Below, piece after piece: positions 16,792 through 25,243 of a DNA stretch of 64,000 nt. This DNA comes from Labilithrix sp. (lineage in GTDB: Bacteria > Myxococcota_A > Polyangia > Polyangiales > Polyangiaceae). The stretch's first letter is position 1. The number at the start of each line of letters is the position of its first letter. The stretch is from NCBI GenBank assembly GCA_019637175.1, contig JAHBWD010000049.1, positions 1 to 64,000 on the forward strand, in the 5' to 3' direction. Made by a program: the position numbers and the translations under genes. A model generated the notes under the pieces. The model was given only the letters and a program-made list of their open reading frames with translations. It had not been told where the DNA came from and searched no databases.

Positions 16792-17369
16792 CGGCCCGAC
16801 CCTCCGACGAACACGAGCTGCGCGACGATCGAGAGGAGGAAGTCTTCGCCCTCGCACCGAGCGTCGCGCACGTTCTCGCATTCGACGTCGACCGTGTACG
16901 CGGCGCCGTTCTCGATCCACGACGCGGTGCGGATCCCCTCGTTGATCGAGACGAAGCCCTTCGTGCCGCGCAGGTTCCGGTTGCCGACCGCGGGCTCGAC
17001 GCCTTCGTAGCGGTGCGCCGCGCGCGTTCCCTGGAGCGTGATGGTCACGCCGTCGGCGCGCCCGGTGAGCGCGAAGTACTCGCCCTCGACGACGAGCGTC
17101 GGCGAGGTGAGGCGCAGATCCTTCGGCGCGAGCACGGGCACGGGCGATCGCGCGACGAGCGCGCGTGCTTCTCTCTCGCTGCTGCCGCTGCCCACCGCGG
17201 CGAGCGCGCCGACGTCGATGGTCGAAGCGGCAGGCCACGAGACCGTCGGGCGAACGGTGTTGCCCGTCGTCGGCGCGGCGGCAGTCGTCGCGTCGGCCGA
17301 AGGCCCGGTGTTGCAACCGAGCGCGGCCATGACGAGCGCGCACGTGAGGGCGGAAGCTCGGCTGTTCAT
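16788..17369 (-). CDS. Predicted lipoprotein coupled to M23 peptidase
   Basis: A 193-residue protein with a lipoprotein signal (MAALGC lipobox) and a Thr/Ala-rich linker. I recognise no family. The mature part looks beta-rich (LTSPTLVVEGEYFALTGRADGVTITLQGT). It overlaps the following M23 peptidase gene by four bases, so both are co-translated; it may tether or regulate the peptidase (inference). The ATG at 17369 is chosen by the signal peptide and by the promoter 10 bases upstream. Confidence 0.75.
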   Translation of the reverse strand: MNSRASALTCALVMAALGCNTGPSADATTAAAPTTGNTVRPTVSWPAASTIDVGALAAVGSGSSEREARALVARSPVPVLAPKDLRLTSPTLVVEGEYFALTGRADGVTITLQGTRAAHRYEGVEPAVGNRNLRGTKGFVSINEGIRTASWIENGAAYTVDVECENVRDARCEGEDFLLSIVAQLVFVGGSGR

Positions 17370-17379
17370 CGCGGCCAAC

Positions 17380-17408
17380 GAATTACGTTCCCCCGGCGCG
17401 GCCGGCAA
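17380..17408 (-). promoter_or_regulatory. Promoter TTGCCG-N17-TAATTC (lipoprotein-M23 operon)
   Basis: On the minus strand TTGCCG (17408-17403), a 17-base spacer and TAATTC (17385-17380) precede the ATG at 17369 by 10 bases. It is one of the best-shaped sigma70-like promoters in the window; no ribosome binding site lies between. Confidence 0.55.
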
Positions 17409-17487
17409 GCTTTCACCGCTTCGCTACGTCACAACGACAATGTGCGACGCTTGCCTACGATGACTCCTCACCCCATTCTCCGCGGTT

Positions 17488-18936
17488 TCAGGTCGCGACC
17501 AGCTCCGCCCGTGCGCCGATCGGCAGAGAGAAGAGGCGCCCGATCGATCCCGATCGCACGACCGCGATCACCGGGTAGCCGCCCGTCGTCGGGTGATCGG
17601 GTCCGAGCACGATGAGCCCCGACGGCGTCAGCTCGATCGCGCCGAGCACCATCGGCGTCGACGCCCCCGCCGCGCTTACCACCGGCGTTCCCCCCTCGAG
17701 CCTCGTGCCCATTCGATCCGACGCCGCGCCGACCGTGAACGTCCCCCCGCTCCAGTCACCTTCGACGACCTCGATCTCGATCACGCTCTCACTCCCGCTC
17801 CCGCTCCCGCTCCCGCTCCCGCCCCCGCTCGCGCTCCCGCCCCCGCTCTCACTCCCGCTCACGCGATCCCCTCTTCGAAGCACTCGCCCTTCGTACCCTC
17901 CGATCCCGATGGCGAGCATCGTCCCTCGCCCCCCGAGGACTTCCGGCACGTCGATCCCTCCCGCCACCGCGACGTAGCGCACGCGCGTCTTGCCCTCCGT
18001 CGCCACGCGGATCGTCTCGCCGTCCCCGAGCGTCGTCGCGCCGCCGCGATCGTCACTCACGGCCACGCGCCCGCGCGCCGCGATCTCGATCGCGCCGTAG
18101 ATCTCGATCGCGCAAGCGCCTCTCGGGTTGCCCAGCGCCGCGTTCGCCCGCGCGAGCGCCTCCGGCACGAGCGGTCCGCCGCGAGGGATCCCCTCGTGCA
18201 TGTGCCCCGGTCGCCCGCCGTCGACGAGCAGCGCCGGTCCGTGCGCCTTCACGATCTCGAGGTGCGCCCCGCGCGGCGCCTTCACCTTCGACTTCGCCAC
18301 GTCGCTCTCGCGAGCGCGCGCGGCGCTCTCCGCGACGGGCGAGAACTGCACCCGATCGCCGAGCGCGAGCGTCGCGCCGCTCGCGGTGAGCGGAGCGAAC
18401 GCGGGCGCCCGCCCGAGCAAGTGCCACCCCCCCGGCGAGGCGAACGGATAGACCCCCGTGTAGTGTGCACCGATCGCGACGCTCCCCGCGGGCACGCGCG
18501 GCCGGGGCGATCGTCGCGGCAGGACGAGCCGCGGATCGAGACCGCGCAGATACGCGAAGCCGGGCATGAACCCGAGCATCACCACCTCGTACTCCGGCGC
18601 CGCGTGCATCGCGACGACCTCTTCCGTGTCGATCGCCAGGCGCGCCGCGATCTCGGCGAGATCGTCGCCGTCGTAGACGACCTCGATCCGATGCCGCGCT
18701 CTCGCCGGTGCGCTCGCGCGCCCGACCGATCCCAGGGCGCGCGTCACGGCCTCGCGCGCGCCCTCGAGCGCCGTACCTTCGGCCACGACGACGGCGCCGA
18801 TCTCCTCGGTGAGCACGACGTCCTCGACGCCTTCGGCCGCGCGCAGCGCGCGGAGCGCCTCCCGACGATCGAGATCCGCCGCGATCGCGAAGCGGAGCGC
18901 GCGATCGCCGAAGCGCTCGATCTCCACGACCGTCAC
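17488..18936 (-). CDS. pxpB-pxpC: 5-oxoprolinase subunits B and C fused (PxpB-PxpC)
   Basis: With PxpA this forms the ATP-dependent enzyme opening 5-oxoproline (pyroglutamate) to glutamate. Residues 1-210 are the KipI/PxpB part (FGDRALRF, then MLGFMPGFAYLRGLDPRL, FASPGGWHLLGRAP). Residues about 230-482 are the KipA/PxpC part (HGPALLVDGGRPGHMHEGIPRGG, LGPDHPTTGGYPVIAVV). B and C are usually separate genes. A Gly/Ser-rich insert of about 25 residues lies within the C part near residues 358-384. The GTG at 18936 sits within the pxpA stop (GTGA), so the subunits are translationally coupled. Confidence 0.92.
   Translation of the reverse strand: MTVVEIERFGDRALRFAIAADLDRREALRALRAAEGVEDVVLTEEIGAVVVAEGTALEGAREAVTRALGSVGRASAPARARHRIEVVYDGDDLAEIAARLAIDTEEVVAMHAAPEYEVVMLGFMPGFAYLRGLDPRLVLPRRSPRPRVPAGSVAIGAHYTGVYPFASPGGWHLLGRAPAFAPLTASGATLALGDRVQFSPVAESAARARESDVAKSKVKAPRGAHLEIVKAHGPALLVDGGRPGHMHEGIPRGGPLVPEALARANAALGNPRGACAIEIYGAIEIAARGRVAVSDDRGGATTLGDGETIRVATEGKTRVRYVAVAGGIDVPEVLGGRGTMLAIGIGGYEGRVLRRGDRVSGSESGGGSASGGGSGSGSGSGSESVIEIEVVEGDWSGGTFTVGAASDRMGTRLEGGTPVVSAAGASTPMVLGAIELTPSGLIVLGPDHPTTGGYPVIAVVRSGSIGRLFSLPIGARAELVAT
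17791..17873. repeat. CGCTCC hexamer tract encoding Gly/Ser linker
   Basis: About a dozen imperfect CTCCCG/CGCTCC units, five of them perfect in tandem, lie inside the PxpC part of the fused gene. They encode alternating Ser-Gly. The tract is near-identical in kind to that at 7055-7160 but read in another frame, giving a different amino-acid composition. Confidence 0.85.
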
Positions 18937-19619
18937 GCCTTCGGTCCGAGCGCGCCGCGTACCGCGCGCGCGATCGAGAGCGCGCCCGGCGTGTCGCCGT
19001 GCATGCACAGGGTGTCGACGTCGCCGCGCGCGGCGAGCGCCCGCGCGCGATCGGCGGCGAGCGCCGGCTCTTCGATGAGCGCCCCGGGCTCGCCTCGCGG
19101 GACGAGGCTCCCGTCGAGCCGCACGCCGCGATCGGCGAACGCCTCACGCATGTAGGGCGCCCCAGCGCGCCGCGCGGCCTCCTCGAGGCAGCCGCCCGCG
19201 GGCCCCACGATCGTCACCTCCCCGAGCGCGCGCACGATCCCTTCGACGCACGCGCGCGCGGTCGCTTCGCTCGCGTGGGCCGCGTGATAGAGCGCGCCGT
19301 GCGGCTTGGCCGACACCACGGCCACCCCTCGCTTCGCGGCGACGTCGCGGAGCTGCGCGCACTGCTTCTCGACCGACGCGGCGAGCGCCTCCGGCGCGAT
19401 CTCCTTGGGCCGCCGGCCGAAGCCCTCGCGATCTTCGTACGAAGGATGCGCGCCGAGCCGCGTGCCCAGACGAGCACAGGCGTCGGCGACGCGATCCATC
19501 GACGCGGCGTCGCCCGCGTGCCCGCCGCAGGCGACGTGGACGACGTCGGCGAGCGCATAGAGCTCCGCGGGCTCATTCGGGAGCTCGCCTCCGTCGATGT
19601 TGAGGAGCGGCGTCGTCAT
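18933..19619 (-). CDS. pxpA: 5-oxoprolinase subunit A (PxpA/LamB-YcsF family)
   Basis: A 228-residue cytoplasmic subunit of 5-oxoprolinase. The hallmark VACGGHAGDAASM, GAHPSYEDREGFGRR and VSAKPHGALYH are present. The family's opening DLNxDxGE is reduced to LLNIDGGEL, and the protein is about 20 residues shorter than typical. It is the first gene of the pxpA-pxpBC unit (four-base overlap). The ATG at 19619 is divergent from lemA, 96 bases away. Confidence 0.9.
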   Translation of the reverse strand: MTTPLLNIDGGELPNEPAELYALADVVHVACGGHAGDAASMDRVADACARLGTRLGAHPSYEDREGFGRRPKEIAPEALAASVEKQCAQLRDVAAKRGVAVVSAKPHGALYHAAHASEATARACVEGIVRALGEVTIVGPAGGCLEEAARRAGAPYMREAFADRGVRLDGSLVPRGEPGALIEEPALAADRARALAARGDVDTLCMHGDTPGALSIARAVRGALGPKA

Positions 19620-19676
19620 GGAGTCGCTTTCGTGTTGCAGAATCCATCTAGCGCGCGCCGAACGCCCTGCGAACCC

Positions 19677-19705
19677 TTGCGTCGGCGGCTCATCCTCCTT
19701 AGGGT
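19677..19705 (+). promoter_or_regulatory. Promoter TTGCGT-N17-TAGGGT (LemA gene)
   Basis: TTGCGT at 19677-19682, a 17-base spacer and TAGGGT at 19700-19705, which ends 10 bases before the ATG at 19716. No ribosome binding site follows. Confidence 0.5.
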
Positions 19706-19715
19706 CTCGTGCGAC

Positions 19716-20342
19716 ATGACGCGTCCTCAACTAGAGCCCTCGGGCGTGCTCCGCATGGTCGAGCTCGTGATCCTGGTCCTCGCTGGAATCCTCGCGCTTC
19801 CCGGGTGTCAAAAGTACGACGAGCTCATCGAGAAGGATCAAGTCTGCCTGCAGAAGTGGTCCGATCTCGAGGCCGATCTCCAGCGCCGCGCCGATCTCGT
19901 CCCGAACCTCGTCTCCACGGTGAAGGCCTCGGCGAGCTACGAGCAGGCGACGCTGAACCAGATCACCGAGGCGCGCGCGTCCGCGACCGGCATCAAGCTG
20001 ACGGGCGACGACTTCACCGATCCGGCCAAGATGAAGGCGTTCGAGGAGGCCCAGGCGAGGCTCAGCTCCGGCGCGATCTCGCGTCTCCTCGTGTCGAACG
20101 AGAACTATCCGAAGCTCCAGGCGAGCGCGCAGTTCGGCGATCTGATGAAGCAGCTCGAGGGAACGGAGAACCGCGTCCTCCGCGCGCGCCAGCAGTACAA
20201 CGACGCGGTGAAAGACTTCAACGCCGAGCTCGGCAAGATCCGCGGCTCCGTGATCAACAAGGCGACCGGCCAGCCGTTCAAGCCCCGCGTCTACTTCTCG
20301 GCTGCCCCGGAGTCGACCGCGGCGCCCAAGGTTTCCTTCTAG
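19716..20342 (+). CDS. LemA-family lipoprotein
   Basis: A 208-residue membrane-attached helical-bundle protein. The hydrophobic N-terminal segment (VELVILVLAGILALPGC) ends in a lipobox-like PGC. The family core is clear: YDELIEKDQVCLQKWSDLEA, then LQRRADLVPNLVSTVKA and the later YNDAVKDFNAELG. LemA proteins are widespread but of unclear biochemical function; they may act in envelope signalling or stress. The ATG at 19716 follows a well-spaced promoter; a start at 19755 (MVELVIL) is possible and would give a more usual signal. Confidence 0.88.
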   Translation: MTRPQLEPSGVLRMVELVILVLAGILALPGCQKYDELIEKDQVCLQKWSDLEADLQRRADLVPNLVSTVKASASYEQATLNQITEARASATGIKLTGDDFTDPAKMKAFEEAQARLSSGAISRLLVSNENYPKLQASAQFGDLMKQLEGTENRVLRARQQYNDAVKDFNAELGKIRGSVINKATGQPFKPRVYFSAAPESTAAPKVSF

Positions 20343-20368
20343 AAACCGCCGCCCTCCCCGCGCCGTGA

Positions 20369-20374
20369 TAGCCT
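20369..20374 (+). promoter_or_regulatory. TAnnnT -10 box (TAGCCT), AGPS-like gene
   Basis: TAGCCT ends 8 bases before the ATG at 20383. No -35 is recognisable. Confidence 0.35.
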
Positions 20375-20382
20375 GGCGTGGG

Positions 20383-22050
20383 ATGGCTCGGTCGCGAAGC
20401 TATTGGGGGTGGGGATACGAGGACAAGTTTCCTCGAGACGACGCGCGCAAGGCGATCGCCGCGCGCCTCGGCGCGGTCTTCGGCGCCGAGCCGGCGCTCC
20501 GCCCGCCGCCGTCGCTCGAGGCGGTGAAGCTCGCCGAGCCGCGCTACACGCCGCCGGTCGAGCTCCGAAACCTCGGCAGCACCGACAAATACGAGCGCGC
20601 GCTCCACACCTACGGTCGGGGCTATCGCGATCTCGTCCGCGGCTTCGCTGGCGACTTCGCCGCCGCCCCCGACTGGGTGTTCCATCCGACCGAAGAGCAG
20701 CACCTCACGGCGCTCTTCCGGTTCTGCGAGGCGGAGTCGATCGCGCTCGTACCCTACGGCGGCGGAACGAGCGTCGTCTCCGGCACCGAGCTCGTCGCCC
20801 GCGGCCGCTTCCGGGGAACGGCCTGCGTCGATTTGTCGCGCATGGACAAGGTGCTGGAGGTCGACGCGCTGTCGAGAGCCGCGCGCATCCAGGCCGGCGC
20901 GACCGGGCCCCTGATCGCCGATCAGCTCAACGCGCACGGCCTCTCGCTCCGTCATTATCCGCAGAGCTTCGAGCACTCGACGCTCGGCGGTTGGATCGCG
21001 ACCCGCGCCGGCGGGCACTACGCGACGCTCTACACGCACATCGACGACTTCGTGGAGTCGGTGCGCATGGTGACGCCCGCGGGCGTGTTCGAGACGCGCC
21101 GCCTGCCCGCCTCGGGCGCGGGCCCGAGCCCGGAGCGCTTCGTGCTCGGATCGGAGGGCGCGTTCGGCATCGTCACCGAGGCCTGGATTCGGGTGCAGCC
21201 GCGGCCGCGATGGCGGGCCTCGGGAAGCGTGCATTTTGCACGTTTCGAGGACGGGGTCACGGCCGCGCGCCTCCTCGCGCAGTCGGGCCTTCATCCCTCG
21301 AACTGCCGCCTGCTCGATCCCGGCGAGGCGATGCTCCACCAGGTGGCGAGAGACGGCACGACGGTCTTGCTCCTGGCGTTCGAATCGGCCGATCACCCGG
21401 TCGAGCCGTGGATGGAGCGCGCGCTCTCGATCGCGAACGATCTCGGCGGCGACGGCGAGGAGCCGAAGTACACGACCGACGTCGTGTACTCGGCGCCGCC
21501 GCGCGCGTCGACGATCCCGCAGCCCCCGCCCTCGACCGGACGCCCTCCGCCGATCCACGACTCCGACGACGCGTCGGCGTGGAAGAGCGCGTTCCTCGAA
21601 GCGCCTTACCTCCAGAGCGCGCTCGTGTCGCTCGGCGTCGTGTGCGACACGTTCGAGACGGCGTGCACGTGGGATCGCTTCCCCGCGCTCCACGACGCGG
21701 TCACGAAGGCGGTCACGGCGGCGATGAAGGAAGCGTGCGGCGGCGGGATGATCACGTGCCGATTCACGCACGTGTATCCCGACGGGCCGGCGCCCTATTA
21801 CACGTTCGTCGCTCCGGGCAAGGCGGGCGCCGAGATCGAGCAGTGGACGAAGATCAAGACCGCCGCGACCGACGCGCTCATCGCGAACGGCGGGACGGTC
21901 ACGCATCACCACGCCGTCGGGCGGCTCCATCGCGCGTGGTGGGAGAAAGAGCGATCGCCGCTCTTCGAAGAGGCGCTCTCCGCGGCGAAGAGCCGGCTCG
22001 ACCCGAGCGGCATTCTGAATCCGGGTTGTCTCTTGCCCGAACGCCCGTAG
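20383..22050 (+). CDS. FAD-linked oxidase, alkylglycerone-phosphate-synthase-like
   Basis: A 555-residue FAD_binding_4 enzyme close to alkyldihydroxyacetonephosphate synthase, which makes the ether bond of ether lipids. The N-terminus RSYWGWGYEDKFP is typical. The FAD site runs through PYGGGTSVVSGTE, then PQSFEHSTLGGWIATRAGGHYATLY, and the C-terminal VTHHHAVGRLHRAWW holds the AGPS His cluster and Arg. Ether lipids are known in myxobacteria as developmental lipids, so the role fits (established for the group, inferred here). ATG 20383 is preferred over GTG 20365. A GntR-type regulator follows five bases after the stop and is probably co-transcribed. Confidence 0.88.
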   Translation: MARSRSYWGWGYEDKFPRDDARKAIAARLGAVFGAEPALRPPPSLEAVKLAEPRYTPPVELRNLGSTDKYERALHTYGRGYRDLVRGFAGDFAAAPDWVFHPTEEQHLTALFRFCEAESIALVPYGGGTSVVSGTELVARGRFRGTACVDLSRMDKVLEVDALSRAARIQAGATGPLIADQLNAHGLSLRHYPQSFEHSTLGGWIATRAGGHYATLYTHIDDFVESVRMVTPAGVFETRRLPASGAGPSPERFVLGSEGAFGIVTEAWIRVQPRPRWRASGSVHFARFEDGVTAARLLAQSGLHPSNCRLLDPGEAMLHQVARDGTTVLLLAFESADHPVEPWMERALSIANDLGGDGEEPKYTTDVVYSAPPRASTIPQPPPSTGRPPPIHDSDDASAWKSAFLEAPYLQSALVSLGVVCDTFETACTWDRFPALHDAVTKAVTAAMKEACGGGMITCRFTHVYPDGPAPYYTFVAPGKAGAEIEQWTKIKTAATDALIANGGTVTHHHAVGRLHRAWWEKERSPLFEEALSAAKSRLDPSGILNPGCLLPERP

Positions 22051-22055
22051 CCCTC

Positions 22056-22802
22056 ATGGTCTCGAAGAGAGACGGCGAAGGAGCCACCGCGGTCGCGACG
22101 CCCTGGGAGCCGACGGGCACCGCGGGTGCCGCGGGCACCGCGACGCGGACGCGCGCGGCCGATCACGTCTTCGTGCAGCTCGCCGGCGCGATCTTGCGCG
22201 GGCAGCTCGCGTCCGGGCAGCCGCTGCCGCCGGAGCGCGACCTCGCGACGCGCTTCGACATCTCGCGCGTGCTCGTGCGCGAAGCGATCCATCGGCTCAA
22301 GGATCTCGGCCTCGTCCGCGTGAAGCAGGGCGGCCAGACGATCGTGCTCGACCCGGACGACGCGACCGATCCCCGCGTGATGGCGCTCGCGCTGGAGCTC
22401 GCGCCGCCCGACGGCACGGCGGCTCGCGATCTGCTCGAGCGTCACCTCGCGCACGCGGTCACGCTCCTCGAGCTCGCGGAGCATCGCATGGTGCTCGGCG
22501 AGGTCACCGCGCTCGAGGCGCTCGTCGCCGGCTATGCGAAGAAGCCCGAAGGCGGCCCCGGCTTCGCCGCCGAGTACTGGACGATCGTCGCGCGCTCGAC
22601 GCGCAACAAGATCCTCCATCGAGAGACGCGCTGGTGGATGAGCGTCGCGACGAGCGCGACGCTCGAGCGCGCGCTCGTTCCCTTCGATCACGCGCAGACG
22701 CTCGCGCTCTACGAGCAGACGACGGCGAGGCTCCGTCGTCGCGACGGCGCGTCGGCCTTCTTCCTCGAGGCCGTCCGCCCCGCGCTCCACGCCGCGCGTT
22801 GA
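22056..22802 (+). CDS. GntR/FadR-type transcriptional regulator
   Basis: A 248-residue DNA-binding protein. The winged helix-turn-helix is clear (about 38-100): LAGAILRGQLASGQPLPPERD, RFDISRVLVREAIHRLKDLG, VRVKQGGQTIV. The C-terminal helical domain is FadR/FCD-like, which binds acyl-CoA or small acids in relatives. It starts 5 bases after the AGPS-like gene and may regulate it or the nearby lipid genes (inference). Confidence 0.88.
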   Translation: MVSKRDGEGATAVATPWEPTGTAGAAGTATRTRAADHVFVQLAGAILRGQLASGQPLPPERDLATRFDISRVLVREAIHRLKDLGLVRVKQGGQTIVLDPDDATDPRVMALALELAPPDGTAARDLLERHLAHAVTLLELAEHRMVLGEVTALEALVAGYAKKPEGGPGFAAEYWTIVARSTRNKILHRETRWWMSVATSATLERALVPFDHAQTLALYEQTTARLRRRDGASAFFLEAVRPALHAAR

Positions 22803-22940
22803 CGGCTCACGGCGCTTCGACGCAGTAGAGCGCCGCAGTCGTTCGGATCGAGGACCGCCCCCAGCGCCCACTCCTGCGTCCCACATGCATCCCAGAGCAG
22901 CGGGCGGGAACTCCTGCGCCCGCCGGGGGTCGAAGCCGAG

Positions 22941-23963
22941 ATGTCGAGAGGTGCGCGCGTTCTCACCCTCGCCGGGCTCGTCGTCGGCCTCGCGCTCGCG
23001 GTGGTCGGCGCGGCCAACGTCCGGGTCGCGGAGCGCGCGGCCGACGAGGAGCTCTGCGCCGCGAGGGTCGGCGAGCTCCGGCTCTGGCTCCACGTCCTCG
23101 CGCAGGAAGGTGAGGTCCGACCCGAGTCCGTGGGGCCGGAGCCGTCGACGGAGCGTTACGTCGATCGTCCGCTGCCCCGCGTCGCTCTCGTGCAGCTACG
23201 CGAGGCGCCCTCGCCGCTGCCGGCGATCGCGTTCGTGTCGCTCGGCGGCTCGACGGTCCGCTTCGGCGATTCGTCCGCGTCGATCGACGATCGCGACGCG
23301 GTCGATCGTCTGATGAAGCGCGCGGGGGCGAGCGCGCTGACGCCGACGTTCGGCTTCGGGCGTCCGGACGCTTTCATGTTCCATCAGCCGGTCGTGCTGT
23401 TCGTCGCGGCGGAGGCGCGCTGGTCCGAGGTCACCACGCTGGTCGATCGGGCGACGCGCGCGGGCTTCACGAGCGCGTACTTCGTCTTCGCGGTGAAGAG
23501 CGGAGTGCCTGCGCCGCCGCCGTCTCCGCGCATCGTCGCGATCGCCTCCGATCCTCGCGAGGTGCCGTACGCGAGAGAGCAAGCGGCGGCGCGCGAGCTC
23601 GCGCGGCTGAACCCTGCGTGTCCCGGCGTGGGCGCGCCGCTCCTCGAGGCGCCGCGCTGGAGCGGCGACGCGCACCGCGCCGCGTTCGTCGCGCGCGCCG
23701 CCGACGAGGTCGCGGCCTGCAATTGTCGCGTCGACCTCGCGGCGATCAAGACGTTCGCCTGGGTGCGCTTCGGCCGTCACTGGGGCTCGCTCACCGTCAG
23801 CCACGAGATCGAGATCACGAACGCGGATCGCGACGACGGCTCGCGGCTCCCGCGGGCCGAAGAGGTCGCGGCGCCGGCCGACAAGCCGTGGAGCGAGACC
23901 CACGCGTTCGTCCTCGACGCGGCGAACCGCAAGGCGCGCGTGATCCTCGCGACGTACCCCTGA
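22941..23963 (+). CDS. Membrane-anchored protein with ExbD-like segment, unknown function
   Basis: A 340-residue protein with one N-terminal membrane helix (VLTLAGLVVGLALAVVGAA) and the rest outside the cytoplasm. I do not recognise a family with confidence. The central part (VVLFVAAEARWSEVTTLVDRA, then GFTSAYFVF) resembles the periplasmic domain of ExbD/TolR proteins, but no proton-channel Asp is in the helix. Two Cys (ACNC) lie near the C-terminus. It lies in a run of plus-strand genes between the GntR-type regulator and the esterase; spacers of 138 and 135 bases suggest it is transcribed alone. I see nothing in the upstream spacer. Confidence 0.6.
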   Translation: MSRGARVLTLAGLVVGLALAVVGAANVRVAERAADEELCAARVGELRLWLHVLAQEGEVRPESVGPEPSTERYVDRPLPRVALVQLREAPSPLPAIAFVSLGGSTVRFGDSSASIDDRDAVDRLMKRAGASALTPTFGFGRPDAFMFHQPVVLFVAAEARWSEVTTLVDRATRAGFTSAYFVFAVKSGVPAPPPSPRIVAIASDPREVPYAREQAAARELARLNPACPGVGAPLLEAPRWSGDAHRAAFVARAADEVAACNCRVDLAAIKTFAWVRFGRHWGSLTVSHEIEITNADRDDGSRLPRAEEVAAPADKPWSETHAFVLDAANRKARVILATYP

Positions 23964-24098
23964 GGCTGGATCGCGCGTATCACCCCAGGCGCCGAAGCTC
24001 GCGCGGTGCGCACATCGGCTCACCATAGAAACGAAATGGTTTTCATGCGCTGACGACCGTAGCGGCGCGCGGCCTGCCTCTTGCTCGACGCCCCCGTG

Positions 24099-25154
24099 AT
24101 GTCGACGTCTCGGTGGTTCGGTTTGGGTCTGATGACGGTGGTGGCGTGCGGAGCCGCGAGCGACGCGGCGGAGGGGGAAGGCGCCGCTCCTTCGTCGCAA
24201 GCGCCGGCGCCCGACACACCTGCGGGCGCGCAACCAGGCGGCCCGGCCGCGCCGCCCGGATCCGCGGAGCCGTCGGCCCATCGCTGCGATCCTGCGCGCG
24301 CCGGCGCGATCGGTGAGCGAGAGCTCTCGCTCACGATCGAGGGACAGAAGCGCACGGCCTACGTCCACGTCCCCAAGGGATACGATCCGGCGAAGGGCAC
24401 GGCGCTCGTCCTCGCGTTCCACGGCTACGGCAGCAACGTCACGCAGATGCGCGGCCAGACGGGCTTCGACGCCGCGTCGGACGCGCGCGGCTTCATCGTG
24501 GCCTACGCGGAGGGCACCGGGCTCGCCTCGAAGGGCTTCAACGGCGGCGACTGCTGCGGGCGCCCCGCGTGGTCGGACGAGACCGACGATCTCGGGCTGG
24601 CGCGCGCGATCGTGAAGGCGCTCTCCGCCGATTACTGCGTCGATCCCAAACGCGTGTATAGCGCAGGCTTCTCCAACGGCGGGTTCATGTCGTATCGCTT
24701 CGTGTGCGAGGCGGCGGACGTCTTCGCCGCGGTCGCGTCGGTCTCCGGCGTCCTCGGCACGCCGCCGGAGACGTGCAAGCCCGCGCGCGCCGTTCCCATC
24801 CTCCACGTCCACGGCACGGCCGACACGACCGTGCCCTATCAGGGCGGGCCCGCCGCGGGCGGGCTCGGCGCGCTCGCCGGGATCAACTTCCGGAGCGTGA
24901 CCGACTCGGTGACCCACTTCCGCAAGAGCTTCGCGTGCGCCGAAAACGCGACGCCGATCTTCGCCAAGGGCGACACGAAGTGCGAAGCGTGGAGCGGCTG
25001 CTCGGCGGGCGCGCGCGTCGAGCTCTGCACCGTCGAGGGCGGCGGCCACCAGTGGCCCGGCGGGCAGGCGCTCCCGGTCGGCGGCAAGACGTCGACGGAT
25101 CTCGCGACGAGCGAGAGGCTGCTCGACTTCTTCGCGGCGCACCCGATGCCGTGA
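24099..25154 (+). CDS. Secreted polyhydroxybutyrate-depolymerase/feruloyl-esterase-like lipoprotein
   Basis: A 351-residue alpha/beta hydrolase of the LpqC/esterase-PHB type. The signal peptide ends with VVACG (lipobox) and is followed by an Ala/Pro-rich linker to about residue 65. The oxyanion motif LAFHGYGSN, nucleophile GFSNGG, acid residue in HVHGTADTTVPY and catalytic His in GGGHQWPGG are all present. Paired Cys (GDCCGR, CAEN, CEAWSGC) suggest disulfides. Substrates in the family include PHB and aryl esters; the exact one is unknown. The gene ends at the strong hairpin 25170-25216. Confidence 0.88.
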   Translation: MSTSRWFGLGLMTVVACGAASDAAEGEGAAPSSQAPAPDTPAGAQPGGPAAPPGSAEPSAHRCDPARAGAIGERELSLTIEGQKRTAYVHVPKGYDPAKGTALVLAFHGYGSNVTQMRGQTGFDAASDARGFIVAYAEGTGLASKGFNGGDCCGRPAWSDETDDLGLARAIVKALSADYCVDPKRVYSAGFSNGGFMSYRFVCEAADVFAAVASVSGVLGTPPETCKPARAVPILHVHGTADTTVPYQGGPAAGGLGALAGINFRSVTDSVTHFRKSFACAENATPIFAKGDTKCEAWSGCSAGARVELCTVEGGGHQWPGGQALPVGGKTSTDLATSERLLDFFAAHPMP

Positions 25155-25169
25155 CCGCACATGGAGAAA

Positions 25170-25216
25170 GAGCCGCAGGGCGCCGAGATCAGGATCTCCA
25201 GCGCCTCGCGGCTCTC
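25170..25216. terminator. Strong bidirectional terminator hairpin
   Basis: AGAGCCGC (25170-25177) pairs with GCGGCTCT (25209-25216). Inside it GGCGC pairs with GCGCC and GAGATC with GATCTC, giving about 19 pairs with two small interruptions. Both flanks are T/A-enriched in the exit direction (CTTTCC on the plus strand, CTTTCTCC on the minus). It lies between the convergent esterase and beta-propeller genes and can serve both. Confidence 0.85.
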
Positions 25217-25243
25217 TTTCCTATCCGTGTCTGCTCGTGTCGA

